Shown in pieces: positions 52,908 to 60,482 of a stretch of 62,448 nucleotides of DNA. A program made the translations under genes and the position numbers. The notes under the pieces were generated by a model. It was not told the DNA's origin, made no database searches, and saw only the letters and a program-made list of their open reading frames with translations. Position 1 is the first letter of the stretch, and the number at the start of each line of letters is the position of its first letter. Source of the stretch: DATLSM01 sp049585815 (GTDB taxonomy: Bacteria; Actinomycetota; Thermoleophilia; Solirubrobacterales; 70-9); contig JBAVAR010000149.1 in NCBI GenBank assembly GCA_049585815.1, positions 1 through 62,448 of the forward strand, read 5' to 3'.

Positions 52908-53306
52908 CTACTTGAGCTCGACGGTGGCGCCGGCCTCCTCAAGTTCAGCTTTGAGCTTCTCGGCCTCATCGCGCTCGGCGCCCTCTTTGATTGCTTTGGG
53001 AGCCTCGTCGACGATTGCCTTCGCCTCTTTCAGGCCGAGCCCGGTGGCGGAGCGCACGACCTTGATCACCGGCACTTTCTGGCCGCCGACCTCGGTCAGC
53101 ACTACGTCGACGGTGGAGGCTTCCTCGCCGCCGCCATCGCCATCCTCGCCCGCCGGAGCGCCCGCCGCAGCCGGAGCTGCGGCTGCGACCGCGGTCGCCG
53201 AGACACCGAACTCCTCCTCTAGGGCCTTGATCCGCTCGGAGAGCTCCAGCACTGAGATGCTTTTCAGCTCCTCGATCCAATCCTCTGTCGAAACCTTGGT
53301 TGCCAT
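52908..53306 (-). CDS. rplL: 50S ribosomal protein L7/L12
   Basis: The 132-residue stalk protein has an N-terminal dimer domain (WIEELKSISVLELSERIKAL), an Ala/Pro/Gly hinge, and the C-terminal factor-binding domain (VPVIKVVRSATGLGLKEAKA). It recruits elongation factors. It abuts rplJ with no gap. Confidence 0.97.
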   Translation of the reverse strand: MATKVSTEDWIEELKSISVLELSERIKALEEEFGVSATAVAAAAPAAAGAPAGEDGDGGGEEASTVDVVLTEVGGQKVPVIKVVRSATGLGLKEAKAIVDEAPKAIKEGAERDEAEKLKAELEEAGATVELK

Positions 53307-53831
53307 TTACTCCTCTTTCTCCTTCTGGGTCTGAAGCTGCTGTAGTTGGGATGCGAGCCCGCCGATCATCGAGCCGAGACCGCGGACCAGGCCGGTCAGG
53401 GGGCTGGCGACGACTCCGGCGAACTGGCCATTGAGAACGTCGCGGGAGGGCAGACGAGAGATCGAGCTGAAACGGTCCTGGTCGAGACTGAGCCCCTCCA
53501 TGAAGCCGCCCTTGAAACTGAGAACCTCATGCTCGCGGTTGAAGGTCGCGATCGTCTTCGCCGCCATCGCAGAATCCCCGCGAACGAAGGTCAGCGCCGT
53601 CGGTCCTTCGAGCAGCTCGGCGAGACGCTCCTCCCCGGCCCTCTCGGCGGCGAGCTTGGTGAGTCGGTTCTTGACCACCCGGAAGCTGGCGTCTGCTTCG
53701 CGCAGTTTTGCCCGCAGCTCGGCTGCCTGGGGAACGCTGATGCCGCGGTAGTCGACCGCGAAGATCGCCTCGCTGCCCTCGATCTGGGCGGCGATCTCCT
53801 CGATTGTGGCTTGCTTTTCTTCGCGGTTCAT
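53307..53831 (-). CDS. rplJ: 50S ribosomal protein L10
   Basis: The 174-residue L10 anchors the L7/L12 stalk. It has FAVDYRGISVPQAAELRAKL and RVVKNRLTKLA. ATG 53831 (MNREEKQATI) has GGTGAG three bases upstream; the longer frame reaches into the leader. Its C terminus (GLASQLQQLQTQKEKEE) is the L7/L12-binding helix. Confidence 0.96.
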   Translation of the reverse strand: MNREEKQATIEEIAAQIEGSEAIFAVDYRGISVPQAAELRAKLREADASFRVVKNRLTKLAAERAGEERLAELLEGPTALTFVRGDSAMAAKTIATFNREHEVLSFKGGFMEGLSLDQDRFSSISRLPSRDVLNGQFAGVVASPLTGLVRGLGSMIGGLASQLQQLQTQKEKEE

Positions 53832-53898
53832 CGTCTCACCTGCACCGGGCTTGCGGGCCTGCACCCCGCCGATGGTCTTGGGTCAGTGGCGAGGCAGT
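53832..53898 (-). promoter_or_regulatory. Likely L10 leader (autoregulatory mRNA element)
   Basis: The 67-base gap before rplJ contains, on the minus strand, CCAAGACC, then a GGGTGCAGG / CCCGGTGCAGG pair of GC-rich arms and an AGGTGAG ribosome site. Position and layout match the L10-leader by which L10(L7/L12)4 represses rplJL. I could not check the consensus base by base. Confidence 0.4.
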
Positions 53899-54663
53899 CT
53901 AGGCGGTTGCCGGTTCCTCTGCGGCCTCGGGGGCCGCGACGGCGGGCGCCGCCTCGCGCTCGCTTGACTCGCGCTCGCTTGACTTCGTCGCATCCACCCG
54001 GATGCCGGGACCCATCGTCGTCGTCAGCGTGCTGGAGATTATGTAGCGGCCCTTCGCCGAGGAGGGCTTGGCGCGGACGATCTCCTCGATCACTGCGGTG
54101 TAGTTGTCGAGCAGCTTCTGCTCGTCGAAGCTGACCTTACCGATCGCCATGTGGATGATCGCCTGGCGGTCGGTGCGGTACTCGACCTTGCCCGCCTTCG
54201 TCTCGGTGACCGCCCGCTCCACATCGTTGGTGACGGTGCCGACCTTGGGATTTGGCATCTTGCCCTGAGGGCCGAGGACGCGGCCAAGTTTGCCAACCGT
54301 CCCCATCATCTGGGGGGTCGCGATCGCCACGTCGAAGTCGGTCCAGCCCTCCTCAACCTTCTGCGCCAGGTCCTCGCCGCCAACGAAGTCAGCACCGGCT
54401 GCCTCGGCATCACGGGCCTGCTGGCCCTGGGCGAAGACGGCCACCGTGACGTCCTTTCCGAGGCCGTGCGGCAGCGCCAGGGTGCCGCGCAGCTGCTCCT
54501 CCGCATGGCGGACGTTGACGCCGAGCAACACGTGCAGCTCGACCGTCTCGTCGAAGTTGGCGCTGGCGGTCTGGCGAACGAGCGAGATCGCCTCTGACGG
54601 AGGGTATGGCCGATCGCGTTGGACCTTCCCGTACTGCTGGCGGTAACGCTTGCCGTGTGCCAT
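53899..54663 (-). CDS. rplA: 50S ribosomal protein L1
   Basis: The 254-residue L1 forms the L1 stalk that moves E-site tRNA. ATG 54663 begins MAHGKRYRQQYGKVQRDRPY; the core has GRVLGPQGKMPNPKVGTVTN. A tail of about 25 residues with two SSERE units and Ala/Glu/Pro sequence is extra. Confidence 0.96.
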   Translation of the reverse strand: MAHGKRYRQQYGKVQRDRPYPPSEAISLVRQTASANFDETVELHVLLGVNVRHAEEQLRGTLALPHGLGKDVTVAVFAQGQQARDAEAAGADFVGGEDLAQKVEEGWTDFDVAIATPQMMGTVGKLGRVLGPQGKMPNPKVGTVTNDVERAVTETKAGKVEYRTDRQAIIHMAIGKVSFDEQKLLDNYTAVIEEIVRAKPSSAKGRYIISSTLTTTMGPGIRVDATKSSERESSEREAAPAVAAPEAAEEPATA

Positions 54664-54667
54664 CACT

Positions 54668-55090
54668 CTATTTGACGTCCACGCCCATCGAGCGCGCAGT
54701 GCCGGCGATGATCTTCGAAGCGGCATCGAGGTCGTTGGCGTTGAGATCGGGCATCTTGCGCTCGGCGATCTGGCGCACCTGGTCGATCGAGATCGTCCCC
54801 ACCTTGTTGACGTGCGGCTCGCCCGAGCCCTTTCTGATCCCGATCGCTTCCTTGATCAGCACCGCGGCCGGCGGCGTCTTGGTGATGAAGGTGAAGGAGC
54901 GGTCCTCATAGACCGTGATTTCGACCGGAATGATCGTCCCGGCTTCGGACTGGGTCTGGGCGTTGAATGCCTTGCAGAACTCCATGATGTTGACCCCGTG
55001 CTGACCCAGCGCGGGGCCAACCGGCGGCGCCGGGTTGGCGTTGCTCGCCTGGATCTGCAGCTTGATCACCGTGAGGACTTTTTTCGCCAT
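54668..55090 (-). CDS. rplK: 50S ribosomal protein L11
   Basis: The 140-residue L11 has the N domain QIQASNANPAPPVGPALGQH (Pro-rich thiopeptide site) and the rRNA-binding C domain VNKVGTISIDQVRQIAERKM. It forms the GTPase-associated centre. It follows nusG by 20 bases. Confidence 0.97.
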   Translation of the reverse strand: MAKKVLTVIKLQIQASNANPAPPVGPALGQHGVNIMEFCKAFNAQTQSEAGTIIPVEITVYEDRSFTFITKTPPAAVLIKEAIGIRKGSGEPHVNKVGTISIDQVRQIAERKMPDLNANDLDAASKIIAGTARSMGVDVK

Positions 55091-55110
55091 GCGGATCGAA
55101 GAGGGTAGCG

Positions 55111-55632
55111 CTAGATCTTCTTGACCTGGTCATAGCCGACCTCGACCGGCGTCTCCCGGCCGAAAATCGAGACCAGCACCTTGAGTTTGGCGGCATCCTC
55201 GTTGATCTCGGCAATCTCGCCGGAAAAGTCCGACAGCGGTCCCGAGATGACTTTGACCGATTCGCCGATCGAGAACTGGGCCTGGGTGCGTGGGCGCTCC
55301 GCTGTCTCGCGGTGTAGCAGCCGGTCGACCTCCGGTTTGGAGAGCGGCACCGGTTTGTTGCGAGAGCCGACGAAACCGGTCACGCCGGGGGTGTTCTTGA
55401 CCAAACCCCAAGCGTCATCGGTCATCTCCATGTTGACGAGGACATAGCCGGGCATCGTCCGTTTCTCGGTCTGGACTTTCTGCCCGTCCTTCATCTCGGA
55501 GACCTGCTCGGTGGGGACAACGACCTGTCGCACATTGCGGTTCTGGCTCATCGTCTGCACCCGGTGCTCGAGGTTGTGCTTGACCTTGTTCTCGTGCCCG
55601 GAATAGGTGTTGATCACATACCAGCGATACAT
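55111..55632 (-). CDS. nusG: Transcription antitermination/termination factor NusG
   Basis: The 173-residue protein has the NGN domain (MYRWYVINTYSGHENKVKHN, VLVNMEMTDDAWGLVKNTPG) and a C-terminal KOW domain (ESVKVISGPLSDFSGEIAEI). It couples RNA polymerase to Rho and to S10. It lies between secE and rplK in the standard order. Confidence 0.97.
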   Translation of the reverse strand: MYRWYVINTYSGHENKVKHNLEHRVQTMSQNRNVRQVVVPTEQVSEMKDGQKVQTEKRTMPGYVLVNMEMTDDAWGLVKNTPGVTGFVGSRNKPVPLSKPEVDRLLHRETAERPRTQAQFSIGESVKVISGPLSDFSGEIAEINEDAAKLKVLVSIFGRETPVEVGYDQVKKI

Positions 55633-55666
55633 CTGAGGCCTTTGTTCGGGGATCCCGTCGCGGTTG

Positions 55667-56194
55667 CTAGAGGATCTGCTTGATCAGGAATTCGAAGAGT
55701 GCGTCGAGGGCACCGAGGTAGGCGGCGGCGACGGCGACGAAGATGATTGTGACCGCGGTCGCCTGGACCAGCGTCTCGCGATCGGGCCACTGGACTTTTT
55801 TCAGCTCCTGCCAGCAGGAGACGAGGAAACCGATGACCCCGCCGCGCTGGCGCTCTGCCGCAGCCTGTTTCTGTTTGCGGGCAACCTGATCGCGCTCCTG
55901 GCGCTTTTGCTCGGCCCGCCGGTTTTTTTCGGCTTCCTTGCGACGCTTCTCCTCGGCGCGGCGTTCGGCACGGGATTGCTTGGGGGCGTCCGGGGTTTCC
56001 AGATCGGCTTCGGGCGCACCGGCCGCCATCCCCACCTCCACCGCTTCGATCTCGGCGATATCGCCAGAGACCGGGACCTGGGTGTCGTGCTGCGCGTGCG
56101 ACTCGCCCGCCAGCGGATCGGCTTCGGAGCGTTTGCGCTCCTGCGCTTCGCGGGCCCGACGCTCCGCCTTGCGCTGTGCGCGGCTCTTTGCCAT
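55667..56194 (-). CDS. secE: Preprotein translocase SecE with long charged N-terminal extension
   Basis: The last 60 residues are a normal bacterial SecE: the amphipathic ELKKVQWPDRETLVQATAVT helix and one membrane helix (IIFVAVAAAYLGALDALFEF). The first 115 residues are extra, with Arg/Glu/Gln-rich predicted coiled-coil sequence (KSRAQRKAERRAREAQERKR near the start; ERRAEEKRRKEAEKNRRAEQ later) flanking an acidic middle. It abuts rpmG by six bases and pairs functionally with secY at 26506. Confidence 0.93.
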   Translation of the reverse strand: MAKSRAQRKAERRAREAQERKRSEADPLAGESHAQHDTQVPVSGDIAEIEAVEVGMAAGAPEADLETPDAPKQSRAERRAEEKRRKEAEKNRRAEQKRQERDQVARKQKQAAAERQRGGVIGFLVSCWQELKKVQWPDRETLVQATAVTIIFVAVAAAYLGALDALFEFLIKQIL

Positions 56195-56200
56195 CGGTGG

Positions 56201-56365
56201 CTACCGTGTCTCCTTGTGCGGCGTATGGTGGCCGCACCAGCGGCAGAACTTGCGCAGCTCGACCCGATCCGGCGAGTTGCGCCGGGACTTGTTCGTCTGG
56301 TAGTTACGCCGCTTGCATTCCTCGCAAGCCAGCGTCACCGCGATGCGGACATCTCCGCGAGCCAT
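56201..56365 (-). CDS. rpmG: 50S ribosomal protein L33
   Basis: The 54-residue L33 reads MARGDVRIAVTLACEECKRR and continues NYQTNKSRRNSPDRVELRKF, then CRWCGHHTPHKETR. The four Cys (CEEC, CRWC) make it the zinc-binding form. It leads the rpmG-secE-nusG-rplKA cluster; GAGGAG lies three to eight bases before the ATG. Confidence 0.96.
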   Translation of the reverse strand: MARGDVRIAVTLACEECKRRNYQTNKSRRNSPDRVELRKFCRWCGHHTPHKETR

Positions 56366-56466
56366 GTCTCCTCGTTCACGTACGAACGGCTGTTTACAAA
56401 GGAAAACCCCGGGCCGAGGCGCGAGGCTGGGCCGAAGAATAGCGGTCTGGCGCCGGCCGGGCCTGC

Positions 56467-57609
56467 TCAGAGGCCGAGCGTCTTGGCGATGATGTTGCGC
56501 TGGATCTCCGAAGTGCCGCCGTAGATGGTGGAGACCAGTGCGGAGCGCACGAGGCGCTCCATGTCGTACTCAGAGGAGTAGCCATAGCCTCCCATCATCT
56601 GCATCCCATCGAGGGCGGCGCGCCTGGCAACCTCGGTGACGTAGAGCTTTACCATCGAGGCCTCGCGGGGCAGCATCCGGTCGGGGTCCTCGTCGGTCAT
56701 CGTCGCCACCCAGCGGGTCATCAGCCGGGCGGCCTCCAACTCAGTCGCCATGTCGGCAAGGCGGTGCTGGAGCGACTGGAAAGATCCGATCGGGCGGCCG
56801 AACTGCTTGCGCTCCTTGACGTAGACGATGACGTCGTCAAAAACCCGCTGGGCGAGGCCGAGCATCGTTGCGGCGAGGATCAGCCGCTCGACGTTGAGAC
56901 CTGCCATCAATTGCATCCACCCCTGGTCGACCTCACCGAGTAGCGCGCTCTCCGGCGCCTGGCAGTCGGTGAAGTAGAGATGGCTGGTCTCGCGGCCGCC
57001 CATGGTGTCGATCGGAACCACCTCCATCCCCTCTGCCTCGCGCGGGACCCAGATCATCGAAAGGCCCTCGTGCTTTTTGGGTCCACGGGTGGTGCGACAG
57101 ACTACGAGGACGTGGTCGGCGATGTGGGCATTGGAACAGAAGACCTTCTGGCCATTGAGGACGAAGCCCTCGCCGTCGCGCTCGGCGAAGGTGGTGAGGG
57201 AGCCGACGTCGGAGCCGGCCTCTGGCTCTGTCATCGCAATCGCCTCGACCGCCCCCCGCGCGATTCCGCCAAGGATCTCGTGCTTTTGCTCCTCGTTGCC
57301 AAAACGTCTGGTCGCCCCGGCGACGATCAGGGTCGTCGCGTAGCCGCCAATCGGGGCAAGGCCGCGAGAGGTCTCCTCCATGAAGAGGCAGGCATCCAGC
57401 ATGGTGCCCCCCGAGCCGTCGTACTCCTCGGGGATGGTGATGCCAAGCCAGCCCAGCTCGGCCATCATCTTGTAGATCTCGGCGCTGTGGCGCTCCCTGT
57501 AGGAGTCGGTGAGGCGCTCGCGCTGATCCTGGGTGCCACACTCGCGATCGCAGAATTCGCGGATCGCATCGACGAAGTCGTTTTGCTCGTCGCTGAGGGC
57601 GAAGTCCAC
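56467..57609 (-). CDS. Acyl-CoA dehydrogenase
   Basis: The 380-residue FAD enzyme of the ACAD family has AMTEPEAGSDVGSLTTFAER in the middle domain and MQMMGGYGYSSEYDMERLVR plus IYGGTSEIQRNIIAKTLGL at the C terminus. The position that is the catalytic Glu in medium-chain enzymes (YEGT) is Gly here (YGGT), as in many bacterial FadE proteins that use a base elsewhere. It would oxidise an acyl-CoA at the alpha-beta bond. It lies between arfB and rpmG. Confidence 0.92.
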   Translation of the reverse strand: MDFALSDEQNDFVDAIREFCDRECGTQDQRERLTDSYRERHSAEIYKMMAELGWLGITIPEEYDGSGGTMLDACLFMEETSRGLAPIGGYATTLIVAGATRRFGNEEQKHEILGGIARGAVEAIAMTEPEAGSDVGSLTTFAERDGEGFVLNGQKVFCSNAHIADHVLVVCRTTRGPKKHEGLSMIWVPREAEGMEVVPIDTMGGRETSHLYFTDCQAPESALLGEVDQGWMQLMAGLNVERLILAATMLGLAQRVFDDVIVYVKERKQFGRPIGSFQSLQHRLADMATELEAARLMTRWVATMTDEDPDRMLPREASMVKLYVTEVARRAALDGMQMMGGYGYSSEYDMERLVRSALVSTIYGGTSEIQRNIIAKTLGL

Positions 57610-57683
57610 GGACGGGGAGCCTATAAGTACGGAGGGGAATGGCGGGCACTCAAAGCTCGGGAGGGGCCGCGTGCCCTCACTCG

Positions 57684-58091
57684 CTAATCGAGCGGTTTGC
57701 GACGGGCACGTTTGCGCTCGCCCGTGCGGCGCTTTTCCTCCAGGCGCCGTTCGCGCGAGGCGTGGGTCGGCTTGGTTGGGCGGCGCCGGCGCGGCTGCGC
57801 CAGTGCGGCGGCGATCTTGGCGCTGAGCCGCTCCAGCGCCAATTCCCGATTTTGTGCCTGGCTGCGGGCGTCCTGGGCGACGGCGCTGAGCTGCGGGCCG
57901 ACCTTACTCAGCAGGCGCCCCCGCTGCCACTCCCCCAGCGCTTGCGATGCTCTGACATCGAAAACCGCTTTGATCCGCGAGGCAGTGACGTTGGCGTGCT
58001 GGCCACCTGGCCCAGAGGATCTGCTGGCACGAAGTTCGATCTCAGACAGAGGGATCGCGAGGCTCTCGTCGATCTTCAGCTCCTCGGCCAT
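57684..58091 (-). CDS. arfB: ArfB-like peptidyl-tRNA hydrolase (GGQ domain)
   Basis: The 135-residue protein has the release-factor GGQ motif at residues 29-31 in SSGPGGQHANVTASRIKAVF and a basic C-terminal tail (RRRRPTKPTHASRERRLEEK then RRTGERKRARRK) that would enter the empty mRNA channel. This layout rescues ribosomes stalled without a stop codon. It lies eight bases downstream of tRNA-Thr on the same strand. Confidence 0.9.
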   Translation of the reverse strand: MAEELKIDESLAIPLSEIELRASRSSGPGGQHANVTASRIKAVFDVRASQALGEWQRGRLLSKVGPQLSAVAQDARSQAQNRELALERLSAKIAAALAQPRRRRPTKPTHASRERRLEEKRRTGERKRARRKPLD

Positions 58092-58098
58092 GCCTGAA

Positions 58099-58171
<73 letters not shown>

Positions 58172-58181
58172 GAAACGGCTT

Positions 58182-58210
58182 GTTAAAGCCAGATGTGAAT
58201 TGTTGATGAA
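58182..58210 (-). promoter_or_regulatory. Possible promoter for tRNA-Thr and arfB
   Basis: On the minus strand TTCATC (58205-58210) and TTTAAC (58182-58187) are 17 bases apart, and the second ends 10 bases before the tRNA. The stretch is AT-rich compared with its surroundings and contains an AATTGT-N14-ACAATT inverted repeat (58198-58223), overlapping the putative -35. Confidence 0.35.
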
Positions 58211-58331
58211 TCTGTCGACAATTGCCGATGGGAGCCAGATGGGAGGCCAAATGAGCGCAGGCCACCATTTGGGATCCCAATCGACATTTTTCGGCAGGTC
58301 CTCATCGAGCCGATCTTAGACGCTCTGCCGC

Positions 58332-58570
58332 TCAGATCTGCGAGGTCTTGGACCGGCGCCAGTGACCGATCACCTGGCGAGCGGTGACGCGCAGAGCGGG
58401 GATCGGACGGGATATCAGCGAGGAGATCGGCACCCTTCCCTCAGACGCCCTCCCCCTGACCAGGGCGTAGAAACGATCGCCGCGCACGTCGCAGCAGAGA
58501 ATGTCGCCCTCCCTAATGCCGGCGAGATTCAACTTCTCTCCAGTCCATTCCTCGGCCGAGATCTGGAGCT
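58332..58570 (-). pseudogene. C-terminal fragment of an unrecognised gene, possibly split from the HTH gene
   Basis: In this frame the last 75 or so residues read like protein (EEWTGEKLNLAGIREGDILC, DRFYALVRGRASEGRVPISS, LRVTARQVIGHWRRSKTSQI), but no convincing start exists upstream in frame. The neighbouring HTH gene at 58513-59031 is in a different frame and its own tail looks random, so the two may be halves of one frameshifted gene. No family recognised. Confidence 0.35.
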
Positions 58571-59031
58571 GAAATATGGGCACGGAGCTGAAAGCTCCCG
58601 GCGGAGCCGAGCAGCGAAAACCAGCCGAAGTGGAGATCGTCTTCGACGCAGCGGGCGCGGTGAGATCCGTCGCCGCTAGGGACGATGCAGCAGTCGATGG
58701 CCTGCTCAATGCGTGGCATAGGCTCAGCTGAGGGCGAGGTCGGGGAGGGGACGTGAGAGCGGCTGTCGCGAGCAGGGCTGACCTGGCTCGGGACACGGAT
58801 CTGCAGGCGGGAGCCGTCGATCCAGGCCTGCCAACACGACTCGGAGATCAGAATCAGGCCGTTGTTGGTTCCCGACGGGCGCACAGCGGCGAGTTCCCCG
58901 CGGCCAATGGGGGCGAGGATCGATCTGTATGGGACACGCGTGCGTGCCGACCACTCCTTCGGCGTCCAGTAGGTCTCCTCGATCGGACTGTCCACGTCGC
59001 TAAGACGTTTGCCGGAGTGGTTTCGGCCCAC
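58513..59031 (-). CDS. Excisionase-like HTH protein
   Basis: The first 70 residues look like an excisionase/MerR-type DNA-binding domain: YWTPKEWSARTRVPYRSILA then IGRGELAAVRPSGTNNGLIL and ISESCWQAWIDG, a helix-turn-helix with wing. The remaining 100 residues have no recognisable fold and may be out of frame. No integrase gene is in view. Located in the accessory region just beyond tRNA-Thr. Confidence 0.5.
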   Translation of the reverse strand: MGRNHSGKRLSDVDSPIEETYWTPKEWSARTRVPYRSILAPIGRGELAAVRPSGTNNGLILISESCWQAWIDGSRLQIRVPSQVSPARDSRSHVPSPTSPSAEPMPRIEQAIDCCIVPSGDGSHRARCVEDDLHFGWFSLLGSAGSFQLRAHISAPDLGRGMDWREVESRRH

Positions 59032-59047
59032 TCTCGGGCTTGGTTTT

Positions 59048-59091
59048 GCGTCCTATGCCCACCCCAACCCGAACGGGTGGGCATGGGACGC
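59048..59091. repeat. Long stem-loop in a gene-free stretch
   Basis: GCGTCCTATGCCCACCC at 59048-59064 pairs with 59075-59091 over 17 base pairs (one G-T wobble) around a ten-base loop CAACCCGAAC. Further weak pairs extend it. No U-run follows on either strand, so it is not an ordinary terminator. It lies 17 bases upstream of the excisionase-like gene within a 465-base stretch (59032-59496) that has no supported gene. Confidence 0.6.
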
Positions 59092-59256
59092 GGGCCGTGG
59101 GGGCAGACAGCCTGGAGAACCGCGCCAACTGGTCTAGCGGTATTGCGGCCTGTTCTGAGAGCCAGGCACAGCGGCGAGCGCTCCTCGAGCTTGAGATCGC
59201 AGATAGCGGCTGCGCCGCCGCCCGCGGGCGGGTCCTTTCGCCTCGGTTGACTCTGT

Positions 59257-59323
59257 CTGGGCGTGCATAAGGCGACGAAAGCACGCCTTCGGCGTGCCAT
59301 CCTGGGTGTTGCCGCACGCCCAG
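59257..59323. repeat. Nested inverted repeats built on GGGCGTGC
   Basis: Outer arms CTGGGCGTGC (59257-59266) and GCACGCCCAG (59314-59323) are perfect complements. Between them GCACGCC-TTC-GGCGTGC (59281-59297) forms its own hairpin, so alternative pairings are possible because all four arms share GCGTGC/GCACGC. It may be a structured RNA or a recombination or replication site. Same gene-free stretch as the stem-loop at 59048. Confidence 0.5.
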
Positions 59324-59496
59324 GGTCAGGCCGGATCTAAAAAGCGCATGTCGGTCCCACACGAGCGCCCCCGCGAGTTCTGCCACTGATCGGCAGGTCC
59401 TGCGCGAAGGTCAACCGTTGCCTGGCGAGGCGGCGGGAGCGGCGGTTCAATCGGCTCGTGAGTCAACGCGCGCCTCGATCAAAGCTCCTCCGTAGA

Positions 59497-59889
59497 TCAG
59501 CTCTCCGTCCACATTCGCAAAGGCGTGCAGCTGGCGAGGCGATCGAAATCGACGTCGGCGTGCAACAGCGGGGCGCCGGTGCGTACGCACGGCGCGGCGA
59601 TCAAGCAGTCAAGCGTCTTCCGGATTGTGACCCCGGCCCGCCGCGTCGAGCGGTGGAGCTCGGCCGCGAGGGCGAAGTCATTGAGCCCATCGAGACGCAG
59701 GATCGGGAAGGCCCGCAGGTGACGCTCCACCTGGCGCGCCTCGCGCTCGGAGCGAAGACCCTGGAGGACCTCGGTGAAGATGACGTCGGTGAGCGCTACC
59801 GGCTCGCCGGCTTCGATCAGTGCAACACAGCGCTGTGCCTGCGGTGCCGGGACGTCGTTTAGCACGTCGATCCAGACACTGGTGTCCAC
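59497..59889 (-). CDS. VapC-type PIN-domain toxin (RNase)
   Basis: The 130-residue PIN protein has the acidic residues in VDTSVWIDVL (Asp), FTEVLQGL (Glu), IRKTLDCLIA (Asp) and LHADVDFDRLA (Asp), which bind Mg for RNA cleavage. GTG 59889 is the only reasonable start. No VapB antitoxin gene is found upstream; that space is taken by a truncated second PIN gene on the other strand. Either the antitoxin was lost or it is encoded elsewhere. Confidence 0.85.
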   Translation of the reverse strand: MDTSVWIDVLNDVPAPQAQRCVALIEAGEPVALTDVIFTEVLQGLRSEREARQVERHLRAFPILRLDGLNDFALAAELHRSTRRAGVTIRKTLDCLIAAPCVRTGAPLLHADVDFDRLASCTPLRMWTES

Positions 59890-59910
59890 AACGACGCTGC
59901 GCCTGCCCTG

Positions 59911-60207
59911 ATGTGGTCGGAGGCGCGATCGACTCTTCACCTCGGTCTGCTGAACGGAAAACTCAACATCGAGCACGCTGTGCTCCAGCACGAGCGGCTC
60001 GAAACCTGCTCTGTGCGCCGTGTCGAGGAGCCAAAGCTCGGCCGCGAGGCGTGGCGAATCGCTGAGGATTTCGGCTGGGGACGCCCTTACGACGCTGAGT
60101 ACGTGGCGTTGGCGCGACTTCTCAGGTGCCGGTTGGTGACACTGGACGGCCCGCTGCGACGGGGTGCCGACCGCCTCGGCTTCGTGGTAACACCAGCAGA
60201 GCTTTGA
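59911..60207 (+). pseudogene. Truncated PIN-domain (VapC) remnant
   Basis: The C-terminal half matches a VapC toxin: AWRIAEDFGWGRPYDAEYVA then LARLLRCRLVTLDGPLRRGA ending GFVVTPAEL. The N-terminal half with the first Asp and the Glu is missing; the first 25 residues of the open frame do not resemble a PIN start. The break falls beside the start of the opposite-strand VapC, suggesting a rearrangement joined two toxin loci. Confidence 0.6.
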
Positions 60208-60246
60208 GCTGATAGGGACGCCCGTTTGTCAAGTCACCAACCACCA

Positions 60247-60269
60247 AAGGCCCGCTGAAAGCGGGCCTT
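60247..60269. terminator. Intrinsic-terminator-like hairpin
   Basis: AAGGCCCGCT-GAA-AGCGGGCCTT is a perfect 10-bp stem followed by CTTGG on the plus strand and by TGGTGGT on the minus strand. It could end transcription of the PIN remnant (plus) or of the transposase (minus). The rest of 60208-60482 shows no gene. Confidence 0.55.
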
Positions 60270-60482
60270 CTTGGCCCAGGAGGCGGCGGTCGACCTGGTG
60301 CGCGACGCGCGGTCAGGCTGATATGCGCGGGTTGGCTACCGCAGGACCGGGTTTCGTCGGAGCGCCCGCTGTCTAAAGCCGAGCGTCGCCGCAAAGAAGC
60401 GGCTGCTCATAGCTCAATCGCGGATGCGCTGGCGCGAAGGGCCGAGCCCGCCGCCTCCTGAGCCAAGCAGTGCTTGGTGGTC

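Noticed and set aside
59000..59386. A 128-codon minus-strand frame over the structured stretch
   Set aside because: Translation is Ser/Arg/Pro-rich without domain or start signal and crosses the long inverted repeats; judged non-coding.
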